DNA from: Vicingaceae bacterium
GTDB lineage: Bacteria > Bacteroidota > Bacteroidia > Flavobacteriales_E > Vicingaceae
DNA: 64,000 nucleotides
Assembly (NCBI GenBank): GCA_019429185.1
Contig: JAHYJH010000001.1
Location: 36,821 to 100,820 of the forward strand
Direction of reading: 5' to 3'
This document shows positions 48,578 to 58,114 of this stretch, piece after piece (position 1 is the stretch's first letter; the number at the start of each line of letters is the position of its first letter). The notes under the pieces were generated by a model, which ran no database searches, was not told where the DNA came from, and was given only the letters and a program-made list of their open reading frames with translations. The position numbers and the translations under genes are program-made.

Positions 48578-49489
48578 ATGAACTTAAACGATTACTTTTC
48601 TTTTACGCAAGGTGAAAAAAGAGGAATAGTTTTTTTTCTTAGCATCATTTTTCTATTGTTGCTTTCTTTTCCTTTGCTCGATTTGCTAAAAAAAAACGAA
48701 AAGCCTGATTTTTCTGAATTTGAGACTGCTATAAATGCGTTTGAAAAAGCCAAAGAAGAAACCCAACCAACAAACAACTTTAAACAAGAAGAAAATACAC
48801 CTGAAAATATTGAATTATTTTCCTTCAATCCCAATACAATTACTGATGAAGAGTGGAAAAAACTTGGATTTAAAGATAGGCAAATTAAAACCATAAACAA
48901 CTACAAAGCTAAAGGAGGAAGTTGGAAAACCAAATCGGACGTGCTTCGGATTTACGGAATAGATACAGCTCATTATGAACAATTAAAATCTTTTATTCTG
49001 TTGCCCGAAAAAATGGAACACCAACAAAAATCTTTTTCTGACTATGAGAAAAAAGATTTTCCTAAAAGTGAATATGAAAAGAAAGATTACACATTTAAAG
49101 TAGATATAAACACCGCAGATACAACGGAATTAAAAAAACTTAAAGGAATTGGAATTGGCTATGCAAAACGAATCATCAAATACAGAGAAGAATTAGGTGG
49201 TTTTATCAACACAAATCAACTTAACGAAGTTTGGGGATTACCTCCCGAAACACTCGAAAAATGCTTGCCTCAAGTTATCATAAGCAATCAAAACATCAAA
49301 AAAATTAACATCAACACAGCCTCAGCTGAAGAATTGAAAAAACACCCTTATATTTTTTGGAAAACAGCCAATGCCATCGAAAAATACAGAAAAGCAAATG
49401 GAAATTATAAATCGCTTGAAGATTTAAAAAAAATACATTTGCTTGATGAAGAAACTATTAATAAAATAAAATCTTATTTGGAACTATAA
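48578..49489 (+). CDS. ComEA-family helix-hairpin-helix protein
   Basis: VDINTADTTELKKLKGIGIGYAKRIIKYREELGGF; ININTASAEELKKHPYI. Confidence 0.88.
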   Translation: MNLNDYFSFTQGEKRGIVFFLSIIFLLLLSFPLLDLLKKNEKPDFSEFETAINAFEKAKEETQPTNNFKQEENTPENIELFSFNPNTITDEEWKKLGFKDRQIKTINNYKAKGGSWKTKSDVLRIYGIDTAHYEQLKSFILLPEKMEHQQKSFSDYEKKDFPKSEYEKKDYTFKVDINTADTTELKKLKGIGIGYAKRIIKYREELGGFINTNQLNEVWGLPPETLEKCLPQVIISNQNIKKININTASAEELKKHPYIFWKTANAIEKYRKANGNYKSLEDLKKIHLLDEETINKIKSYLEL

Positions 49490-49490
49490 A

Positions 49491-49520
49491 AAAACCGATT
49501 GACAACAATCGGTTTTTTTT
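49491..49520. terminator. Intrinsic terminator between convergent HhH gene and ndk
   Basis: AAAACCGATTGACAACAATCGGTTTTTTTT. Confidence 0.82.
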
Positions 49521-49545
49521 TGATAGTATTTTTTATTAGAAATTT

Positions 49546-49968
49546 TTAAGCAAAAATTTCAGTTGCTTTAAAATGAAAATCGCCTTCAATTTTAGCATTT
49601 TCATCACTATCCGAACCATGCACAGCATTCGCTTGAATAGATTCAGCATAAATTTTACGAATAGTTCCTTCGGCTGCTTCGGCAGGATTGGTTGCTCCAA
49701 TTAATTTTCTAAAATCTTCCACTGCATTATCTTTTTCTAAAATAGCAGCTACAATAGGTCCAGACGACATATAATCAACCAATTCACCATAAAAAGGACG
49801 TTCTTTATGCACTTCATAAAAAGCACCAGCCTGTTCTTTAGATAGTTTTGTGTATTTCATTGCAACGATTTTGAAACCACCATCGTTAATCATTTTTAAA
49901 ATTCCTCCAATGTAGTTTTTTTCAACTGCATCGGGCTTAATCATTGTAAAAGTTCTGTTTGTAGCCAT
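49546..49968 (-). CDS. ndk: Nucleoside diphosphate kinase
   Basis: [29 protein letters not shown]. Confidence 0.97.
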   Translation of the reverse strand: MATNRTFTMIKPDAVEKNYIGGILKMINDGGFKIVAMKYTKLSKEQAGAFYEVHKERPFYGELVDYMSSGPIVAAILEKDNAVEDFRKLIGATNPAEAAEGTIRKIYAESIQANAVHGSDSDENAKIEGDFHFKATEIFA

Positions 49969-50103
49969 TTTTAATATTTTTTTAATTTTTTTTTGGACGG
50001 CAAAAGTAAGTTATTTAAAGCATAATTATAAGCAATTACTTAAGTAAAATTCAATTTGCAGATTCAATTCTAAAATGTGCTGGGTTTCTCGTAACTTTGC
50101 CAA

Positions 50104-50505
50104 ATGAATATAAGTGCATTAGAAAAAGAGTTGAAATTTAAAACCAGCAGAAGCGGTGGGGCAGGAGGGCAGCACGTTAATAAAGTTTCTTCTAAGGTTG
50201 AATTAATTTTTGATGTAGAAAATTCGCAAATTTTATCAGAAGAAGAAAAACAGCTTGTTTCAATAAAACTATCAAACCGAATAGATAACGAAGGGTTGTT
50301 GCATTTGCAGTGCGATGAAACCAGAAGTCAGCTGAAAAACAAAGAAATAGTTATAGAACGGTTGAATGGGCTTTTAACAAAAGCATTACTACCAGTAAAA
50401 AAAAGAAAGCCTACCAAACCAAGTAAAAGTGCTGTAAAAAAACGGCTAGATGCTAAGAAAAAAATATCCGAAAAGAAATCTTCAAGAGGATTTAAAATGG
50501 ATTAA
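50104..50505 (+). CDS. arfB: Alternative ribosome-rescue factor ArfB (GGQ aminoacyl-tRNA hydrolase)
   Basis: TSRSGGAGGQHVNKVSSKVEL, basic C-terminal tail. Confidence 0.93.
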   Translation: MNISALEKELKFKTSRSGGAGGQHVNKVSSKVELIFDVENSQILSEEEKQLVSIKLSNRIDNEGLLHLQCDETRSQLKNKEIVIERLNGLLTKALLPVKKRKPTKPSKSAVKKRLDAKKKISEKKSSRGFKMD

Positions 50506-50567
50506 AATATTAAATTATACATTATATTTTTTTTTTAATTAATAAAAGATACTACTTTTATAGCCCA

Positions 50568-51449
50568 ATGAGATTAGCTGCTGTAGATATAGGATCAAAT
50601 GCTGTTCGATTACTCTTTTGTCAAGTATATCCAACAGAAACATTTCCTCAACTAAAAAAAATATCACTTATTCGTTTACCTATTCGATTGGGTGAAGATG
50701 TTTTTCTTACCGGAAAAATTTCTGAACAAAATCAAAAAAAATTGATTAAAACACTTTTGGCATTTAAACAATTAGTAGATGTGTATGAAGTATTAGATTA
50801 TAAAATTTGTGCAACTTCGGCAATGCGTGAGGCAAAAAACTCATCTGAAATGATGGTTGAAATTAAAGAAAAAGTTGGTGTTGAAATAAATATTATTGAT
50901 GGAAATACGGAAGCAGATTTAATTTTCAATACACACATTGCAGAAAAGCTAAACCCAAACGGAACCTATTTATATATGGATGTGGGAGGAGGAAGCACAG
51001 AACTTACATTGATTAAAAAAGGAAAAAAAATTGATTCATTTTCATTTAAAATTGGGACAATCCGTTTGAAAAATAATATTGTTTCAAAAACAACATGGAG
51101 AGAAATGAAGGATTGGATAACAACTGCTAAAGCAACACATCCAATAGACATGATAATAGGCACAGGAGGAAATATCAACAGCATTTATACACTTTGTGGA
51201 TTAAGTAATTACAAACTTTTGATGTATTTTAAGCTTAAAAAAATGGATAAATACCTCAATACACTCACAATTGAAGATAGGCAATTGAAATTAGGATTAA
51301 GACCCGACAGAGCAGATGTGATAACTCATGCCTCAAAAATATACCTAACAGTAATGAAACAAGCGGAAGTAAAGGAAATGTTTGTCCCTAAAGTTGGATT
51401 AGCCGATGGCGTGGTTAATCAACTTTTTCAAAAACATACTCAAAAATAA
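50568..51449 (+). CDS. Ppx/GppA family phosphatase
   Basis: MRLAAVDIGSNAVRLL, CATSAMREAKNS, YMDVGGGSTELTLI. Confidence 0.93.
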   Translation: MRLAAVDIGSNAVRLLFCQVYPTETFPQLKKISLIRLPIRLGEDVFLTGKISEQNQKKLIKTLLAFKQLVDVYEVLDYKICATSAMREAKNSSEMMVEIKEKVGVEINIIDGNTEADLIFNTHIAEKLNPNGTYLYMDVGGGSTELTLIKKGKKIDSFSFKIGTIRLKNNIVSKTTWREMKDWITTAKATHPIDMIIGTGGNINSIYTLCGLSNYKLLMYFKLKKMDKYLNTLTIEDRQLKLGLRPDRADVITHASKIYLTVMKQAEVKEMFVPKVGLADGVVNQLFQKHTQK

Positions 51450-51588
51450 TTAAGTAAAATATTTTTTTTTAAAAAATAGAGTTAATTGATAGTTAGTTAT
51501 GCTAAATCATTAAAAAATAATACCGATTTGTTTCGTAAATTAAAAACTATAGTTATATTTGCAGCCTGAAAAAAAATGGCCACACAAT

Positions 51589-51663
51589 CGGGGTGTAGCG
51601 TAGTCCGGTCATCGCGCCTGCTTTGGGAGCAGGAGGTCGCAGGTTCGAATCCTGCCACCCCGA
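51589..51663 (+). tRNA. tRNA-Pro (TGG)
   Basis: CGGGGTG...CACCCCG acceptor, CCTGC-TTTGGGA-GCAGG anticodon arm, GCAGGTTCGAATCCTGC T arm. Confidence 0.95.
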
Positions 51664-51709
51664 CAAACAAAAAGGCAGAAGTGCCTTTTTTTTGTTAACA
51701 GTCATTAAT

Positions 51710-51783
51710 GGTCTCGTAGCTCAGCTGGATAGAGCAACTGCCTTCTAAGCAGTAGGTCATAGGTTCGAATCCTATCGGGATCA
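51710..51783 (+). tRNA. tRNA-Arg (TCT)
   Basis: GGTCTCG...CGGGATC acceptor (with wobble pairs), ACTGC-CTTCTAA-GCAGT anticodon arm, ATAGGTTCGAATCCTAT T arm. Confidence 0.94.
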
Positions 51784-52289
51784 CATAGAAGTTTCACTTC
51801 ATTAGGTTTTTTTTGTTTCAATACACCAAATTAACCCGAAAAATTAACTTCGTTGAACTCGTAAACTCGGTTCACGAATTTTTCTGACGATCTACAATAA
51901 CGCCACTTTTAGACATTTTCAAAGATCTTAGTTCTGAATTGCTGTTTGTTGCTTGTAGCTATAAACTGAATTACTTTCCTATTTTTTTTCAACTAAACTA
52001 TATCAACATACCTTATTTTTTTTCAAATAACTACAAAATCAACTCCCCCGCTGCCGCAAGCGTCCCGCTTGTGGTAAATAAAAAATTAATACATTTACCA
52101 ACATGGGTCGTATTCCAAAAGGCACTTTTAATATTTTAATTAATTTATATATTTAAAATATACATTAAAAAGCATTTAAAATCGTTTTCAAGGGGGGGCT
52201 GCTCTACACAAACCACTATCCTTGCTGTTAAAAAGGGCTATTAATTCATTGTTTTCAGAAGTATTTTCTATACCTGCCAAATAACCTCA

Positions 52290-52352
52290 GGCGGATGACT
52301 GATTTGAAAGTCGAGAATAACGAAAATATCAAACATTATGGACAAACTCTAT
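52290..52352. repeat. Family-1 repeat fragment (inverted orientation), copy F
   Basis: GATGACTGATTTGAAAGTCGAGAATAACGAAAATATCAAACATTATGGACAAACTCTATT. Confidence 0.65.
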
Positions 52353-52882
52353 TTAAAACCTGGTAATTTTCGCATGAGAAAAGAAAACACAGCGGAATAA
52401 AACAAGCCCATAAAAACCAACCCAAACATAGTCCACATAGCTTGAAAATAGGGAGAAAGATACATACTAATACCTTTTAATTGATTTAAGATATAAGCAG
52501 TTACTTCCTCTTTAGATTGGGTTTGAAGTTTTTCTTGAGCAGCTGATTTTATACTATCTAAAATGGGTTGTTTTTTAATTTCAAAAAAATCAATGTCGAT
52601 ATGAGCATAATAAATATAGGTAATTAAGGCTACAATAATTGCAAAAAAAGAGGCTGTTCTAGCTCCTGCCTTAAAATCGTCTCCAAAAGTAGCATTGCCT
52701 TCTATGGTGATTTTATTGCTTCTAATTCCAAAAAAAATGGCAACAAGTAAAATCAATGTATAAATGTAAATGATGTATTTTTCCATATCGCCATGTTGAA
52801 TTCCCATAGAAAAAATAAGGAGTTTCACACAAAGTGCAAGAATAGAAAATGTTACCGCAACTTGAAAAGGGTTTTTTAACAT
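52349..52882 (-). CDS. DUF4199-like membrane protein
   Basis: Four predicted TM segments; ATFGDDFKAGARTASFFAIIVALITYIYYAHIDIDF. Confidence 0.7.
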   Translation of the reverse strand: MLKNPFQVAVTFSILALCVKLLIFSMGIQHGDMEKYIIYIYTLILLVAIFFGIRSNKITIEGNATFGDDFKAGARTASFFAIIVALITYIYYAHIDIDFFEIKKQPILDSIKSAAQEKLQTQSKEEVTAYILNQLKGISMYLSPYFQAMWTMFGLVFMGLFYSAVFSFLMRKLPGFK

Positions 52883-52998
52883 TAATAATTTGAAATTAAA
52901 GATTAGAGATTAGAAATTAGTTAACATTTTTCTAGCTTTTTGTAGTAGCCTTGTGTGTTGGATAAAGTCCCCCTTTCGGGGGATTAGGGGGCTTTTAT

Positions 52999-54687
52999 CT
53001 ACCCATTCATAGAGGCTAAAAATTCCTCATTGTTCGTGGTTTTATTCATTCTGTCTTTCAAAAATTCCATCGCTTCAACAGGATTCATATCGGCAATATA
53101 ATTACGTAATATCCACATACGCTTAGTTATATCTGCTCCCATCAACAATTCTTCTTGACGTGTGCTAGAAGAAACGATATCAATTGCAGGATATACTCTT
53201 CGGTTAGAAATTTTTCTATCCAATTGTAATTCCATGTTTCCTGTACCTTTAAACTCTTCAAAAATAACTTCATCCATTTTAGACCCGGTATCGGTTAGTG
53301 CCGTTGCTATAATGGTTAAAGAACCACCATTTTCAATGTTTCTGGCTGCTCCAAAGAATCTTTTTGGTTTTTGTAAGGCATTGGCATCAACACCACCAGA
53401 AAGTACTTTTCCCGATGAGGGAGAAACCGTATTGTAAGCTCTTGCTAAACGCGTTATTGAATCCAATAGAATAACAACATCATGTCCACATTCAACCATT
53501 CTTTTGGCTTTTTCCAACACTAAGTTAGCTAATTTAACATGTTTTTCGGCAGGCTCATCAAAAGTGGATGCGACAACTTCAGCATCAACATTTCTTGCCA
53601 TATCGGTTACCTCTTCAGGTCGTTCATCAATCAATAAAATAATCATATAAACTTCAGGATGGTTTTCTGCAATGGCATTTGCAACATCTTTAAGCAATGT
53701 TGTTTTACCTGTTTTTGGTTGAGCTACTATCATTCCTCGCTGTCCTTTACCAATAGGAGCGAATAAGTCAATTACCCTGGTTGATAAAGAATCTTTTGAA
53801 TGTCCAGTTAATTTTAATTTTTCTTTAGGAAAAATAGGGGTTAAATATTTGAAAGGAACTCTATCTCTAACAACTGAAGGTTCTCTATTATTAATTGCTT
53901 CTACTTTTATAAGCGGAAAATATTTTTCACCAACTTTAGGTGGACGAATACTTCCCTTAATAGTATCGCCTGTTTTTAGCCCAAATAATTTAATTTGAGA
54001 TTGAGAAACATAAATATCATCAGGAGAATTTAAATAATTGTAATCAGACGATCTTAAAAAACCATATCCATCGGGCATAATCTCCAAGACACCTTCACTA
54101 ATTATGATTCCATCAAAATTATAACCATGATCTTCATGTTTGGGAGTCCTTTCTTTGTTGGAGTTGTTTCCATTTGAATTGGTGTGTTCTTCGTTTGTTG
54201 TATGTTGATGTCCTTTATGTTCGGGAGATGCTGTACTTTCAGCAGGTCTATTTTGATGGTGATTGGGTTTTTGTTGATTTTTTTCGAATTGTTTTTTGCG
54301 AGGAGCTTCTTCTTTTGGTAAGTTACTTTCTGGGGTTGTTAATTGGGCTGCAATGATTGGTTCAGAAGGTTTTTGCTCTTCTTTTGGTTTAAATAGTTCT
54401 GGTTTTGACGGAGATGATTTAAACAAATCAGGTGTTTCAGAACTTACTCGTTTTCTTTTTGGTTTTGATTTTATTCCAGAGGAAGAAGCGGCTGGAATTC
54501 GTTTTTTAGGTTCTTCAATTTTTGGAGGAACAACTTCAACAATTTTCGGATTAATTGCTTGTTGATCTAAAATTTGATAAATTAAATCTTCTTTTTTTAA
54601 CTTGTCAGCTTTTTTTACTTCAAGTTTAGTAGCAATTTCACGTAATTCTGTTACTAGTTTTTTGTTAAGTTCAATAATGTCGTACAT
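52999..54687 (-). CDS. rho: Transcription termination factor Rho with N-terminal disordered insertion
   Basis: [63 protein letters not shown]. Confidence 0.96.
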   Translation of the reverse strand: MYDIIELNKKLVTELREIATKLEVKKADKLKKEDLIYQILDQQAINPKIVEVVPPKIEEPKKRIPAASSSGIKSKPKRKRVSSETPDLFKSSPSKPELFKPKEEQKPSEPIIAAQLTTPESNLPKEEAPRKKQFEKNQQKPNHHQNRPAESTASPEHKGHQHTTNEEHTNSNGNNSNKERTPKHEDHGYNFDGIIISEGVLEIMPDGYGFLRSSDYNYLNSPDDIYVSQSQIKLFGLKTGDTIKGSIRPPKVGEKYFPLIKVEAINNREPSVVRDRVPFKYLTPIFPKEKLKLTGHSKDSLSTRVIDLFAPIGKGQRGMIVAQPKTGKTTLLKDVANAIAENHPEVYMIILLIDERPEEVTDMARNVDAEVVASTFDEPAEKHVKLANLVLEKAKRMVECGHDVVILLDSITRLARAYNTVSPSSGKVLSGGVDANALQKPKRFFGAARNIENGGSLTIIATALTDTGSKMDEVIFEEFKGTGNMELQLDRKISNRRVYPAIDIVSSSTRQEELLMGADITKRMWILRNYIADMNPVEAMEFLKDRMNKTTNNEEFLASMNG

Positions 54688-54789
54688 ATATTAGAATAAT
54701 GATTAAATAAATTTCAATAAAGTAAAAATGGTGTAATATAAAGTTTTTGCATAATAACTTTATGTATGAAAACATAGTTTTATATTACT

Positions 54790-54970
54790 TAGAGTTTGTC
54801 CATAAAGTCGAGAGTTTGGTTCAGAATGTTCGACCCCGATAGCTATCGGGAGAGGTTTCGATGACTTGAGAATCAGAACCCCAGATTCCGATAGCTATCG
54901 GAACTATCGGGATAACTGATTTAAAAGTCAAGAATAACGAAGATATCGGACATTATGGACAAATTCTACT
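54790..54970. repeat. Family-1 MITE-like repeat, copy G, containing two CCGATAGCTATCGG palindromes
   Basis: TAGAGTTTGTCCATAAAGTCGAGAG ... GATATCGGACATTATGGACAAATTCTACT inverted ends. Confidence 0.8.
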
Positions 54971-55227
54971 TAATATTATGATTGTTGATATAAATAACTT
55001 GATTGATATTGTATCATTTGGAGAATGATGATGCAATATTAAACAAATAAATAATAAAACAACCCTTTTCGGTATTTTTTTTAAATACCCTAATTTGAAA
55101 CATTTCTAATAAATAAATAAAAATGACAAATTTTTACCATTATATTATTAATTACTTTAGTAATCTTGTTTTCTTAAAATTGTTACTATTTGGGTAGCTA
55201 TAAAATATCAAAAAAATATGCCACTAA

Positions 55228-55385
55228 GAGTCTGTAATGAAATAAAGTGTACAGAATAGGCGAAGTTATTTTGTTTGCTAATAAGACGAAAAACACAGAC
55301 ATAGCAACGCTATGGCGAGTATTTTCAACACAATTAGCGAGCAAAAGAGCAAGGCTAAATGTATAGTTTATTTCATTACAGACCC
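55228..55385. mobile_element. 158-bp MITE (family 2), second copy, TSD TAA
   Basis: GAGTCTGTAATGAAATAAAGTGTAC...GTATAGTTTATTTCATTACAGACCC; flanked by TAA at 55225-55227 and 55386-55388. Confidence 0.9.
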
Positions 55386-55503
55386 TAAGACACAAAATCA
55401 CAAAGAAACACAAAGAATCCTTAGTGAAACTTCCTGTCTTAGAGTCTTTGTGGCAGAAATGAACAGTAACTTAAAATTTATATAAATAGAATTAGCAAAC
55501 AAT

Positions 55504-58071
55504 ATGTTTAAAAAGTGCTTGTTTCCAGTTATCACATTTTTTTTATTTCTTTTTACTTACAATGTCGCAGCTCAGCAACTAACAAAAGTTAAAGGAGTGG
55601 TTTTAGATGCCAAAACAAAAGAACCACTTCCTTTTGTGAATGTTTCTTTCAAAGGAGCTAACATTGGTACTACTACTGATTTTAGCGGTAACTTTTATTT
55701 GGAAACCCAATGGGCAACAGGTGAGTTACAAGCCTCATTTATTGGATATAAAACAATCATTAAAAAAGTTTTGATTGGTAAATCTCAAACCATTAATTTT
55801 TATCTTTCTGACGAAGCTATTTTAATGCAGGAATTTGTGGTTAAAGCAGATAATAAAAGATATAGAAACAAAGAGAATCCAGCGGTTGAACTCATTCGAA
55901 AAGTAATAGAACATAAAAACGACAATAGAATAGAGTCTCTCAATTACTATGAATACGATAAATATGAAAAGATTGAAATAGATTTAAACAACATCACAGA
56001 AGATTTCCTAAATAAAGGTTGGTTAAAAAACAAATTTCAAATTGTTTTAGAACATATAGATACATCTGAAATTAATGGAAAACCTTTTTTACCTATATTT
56101 TTGAGAGAGACTGCCTCAAAAATGTATTATAGAAAAAGCCCTAAAGCATTAAAAGAATATCAGAGTGGAACTAAAATGACGGGCTTTGAAGGTTATTTGG
56201 ATGACGATGGTATGTCGTTTATTATGGATAAATTGTATCAAGACATTAATATATATGATAACAACATCGATCTTTTGTCTAATCAATTTACAAGTCCGAT
56301 ATCGGTAGTTGGACCTACAATTTATCAATATTTTATTCTGGACACTACCGTAATTAATGGGTTTGAATGTGTCAATTTAGCTTTTACACCTAGAAATAAA
56401 GGAAGTTTTGCTTTTGTTGGAAGTATGTATGTTCTTAATGATGGTTCCTATGCAGTAATAAAAATTGAAATGGGAATTGCAGATCAAATCAATCTGAACT
56501 TTGTGAAAGACATGAAAATTGATCAAGAATTTACGCTCTACAACGACAGTATTTGGATGATTTCTAAAGATAAAATTATTATTGACTATAATTTAACAAA
56601 AAAAGGAAGAGGATTTTTTGGAAGAAAAGAAATTAAATATAGTAATTTTTTACTCGATATTGAGCGAGATAAAGCTATTTATAGCCCTGTAGAAAAAATA
56701 ATTAAAGAAGACGATATAAAAAATAAACCCGATTCCTTTTGGGTTGTTGCAAGGATAGATAGTTTGACAGCAAAAGAACAAGGTGTTTATACCATGATAG
56801 ATAGTGTGCAACGAATACCTGCATTCAAACGTACCATGGACATTGCTTTTCTACTAATGACCGGTTGGCATTCTATTGGAAAAATTGAAATAGGACCAAT
56901 AAATACATTCTATAGTTTCAATGAAGTGGAGGGTTTTAGATTAAGAGGAGGATTTAGAACTACTGCCAATTTTCATAAAAAGTTAATGTTTGACACCTAT
57001 CTTGCTTATGGATTTAAAGATAAAGAATATAAATATTTTGGTGGCGTAACCTATTCATTTAATAATAATTTTCTGTCCAACCCTCAACATAGAATAATTG
57101 CATCATACCAACACGAAACAGTTTTCCCAGGTCAGAACTTGCAGTTTTTAAATGATGATAATTTTCTACTCTCATTTAGAAGAGGTGTTGCCGATAAAAT
57201 GCTGTTTTTTGATTCTTATACCTTAGATTATGTTAAAGAACATCACAATGGATTTTCTTTTAATCTTATTTATGAAAACAGAAAAGAACGCCCTATAGGA
57301 AACATGGTTTTTCAAAATTCAATTGATTCAACCGTTCTTTTTGATGCCATACAAACAGATAACATTAGTTTAAACCTTCGTTATGCTCCAAATGAGCAAT
57401 TCTATCAAGGAAAAAACTTTAGATTACCGTTGTATAACAAATACCCCATTTTTCAACTTAACCATAGACAAGGAATTAGTGGTCTAACCAACGGTACTAT
57501 TAACTATGGAAGAACATCTGCCAATATTTTTAAACGATTTTATCTATCTATTTTTGGATTTATTGACACCGAAACAGAAGCAGGAAAAGTATGGGGTCAA
57601 GTTCCTTTTCCATTATTGAGTTTGCCTCAAGCTAACCAATCGTTCTTTTTGCAAGAAGCCTCATTTAACCTTATGAATTTTATGGAATTTATGAGTGATG
57701 AGTACGTTAGCTTCAAAGCAACTTATAACCTAAACGGATTTTTATTTAATAGAATTCCTTTGTTTAGCAGATTAAAATTAAGAGAAATTATTTCATTTAA
57801 GGCGTTGTATGGACGACTAACCGACTTAAATAATCCAGCAATTCATCCAGAATTATTCAAATTTCCAACGAATATAGATGGCACACCAACTACTTTTGCT
57901 TTTGACACCTCCATACCTTATATAGAAATGAGTGCTGGTGTGTCTAATATCTTTAAAATATTTAGAATTGATATTGTACAACGAGTAAATTACTTAGATA
58001 ATCCAGGTGTTCCAACCTTATTTGGTGTTAAAGGATTAGGTTTTAGAGCAAAAGGAAAAATTGATTTTTAA
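55504..58071 (+). CDS. DUF5686 / carboxypeptidase-like regulatory domain outer-membrane protein
   Basis: KVKGVVLDAKTKEPLPFVNVSFKGANIGTTTDFSGNFYL; long C-terminal beta-barrel region. Confidence 0.87.
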   Translation: MFKKCLFPVITFFLFLFTYNVAAQQLTKVKGVVLDAKTKEPLPFVNVSFKGANIGTTTDFSGNFYLETQWATGELQASFIGYKTIIKKVLIGKSQTINFYLSDEAILMQEFVVKADNKRYRNKENPAVELIRKVIEHKNDNRIESLNYYEYDKYEKIEIDLNNITEDFLNKGWLKNKFQIVLEHIDTSEINGKPFLPIFLRETASKMYYRKSPKALKEYQSGTKMTGFEGYLDDDGMSFIMDKLYQDINIYDNNIDLLSNQFTSPISVVGPTIYQYFILDTTVINGFECVNLAFTPRNKGSFAFVGSMYVLNDGSYAVIKIEMGIADQINLNFVKDMKIDQEFTLYNDSIWMISKDKIIIDYNLTKKGRGFFGRKEIKYSNFLLDIERDKAIYSPVEKIIKEDDIKNKPDSFWVVARIDSLTAKEQGVYTMIDSVQRIPAFKRTMDIAFLLMTGWHSIGKIEIGPINTFYSFNEVEGFRLRGGFRTTANFHKKLMFDTYLAYGFKDKEYKYFGGVTYSFNNNFLSNPQHRIIASYQHETVFPGQNLQFLNDDNFLLSFRRGVADKMLFFDSYTLDYVKEHHNGFSFNLIYENRKERPIGNMVFQNSIDSTVLFDAIQTDNISLNLRYAPNEQFYQGKNFRLPLYNKYPIFQLNHRQGISGLTNGTINYGRTSANIFKRFYLSIFGFIDTETEAGKVWGQVPFPLLSLPQANQSFFLQEASFNLMNFMEFMSDEYVSFKATYNLNGFLFNRIPLFSRLKLREIISFKALYGRLTDLNNPAIHPELFKFPTNIDGTPTTFAFDTSIPYIEMSAGVSNIFKIFRIDIVQRVNYLDNPGVPTLFGVKGLGFRAKGKIDF

Positions 58072-58078
58072 TTTTTAT

Positions 58079-58109
58079 TTGTCCACCCCATGTTTTTTAT
58101 CTAAATTTA
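58079..58109 (+). promoter_or_regulatory. Bacteroidota-type promoter TTG-N20-TAAATTTA
   Basis: TTG at 58079-58081, 20-nt spacer, TAAATTTA at 58102-58109, upstream of ATG 58115. Confidence 0.5.
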
Positions 58110-58114
58110 CATTT

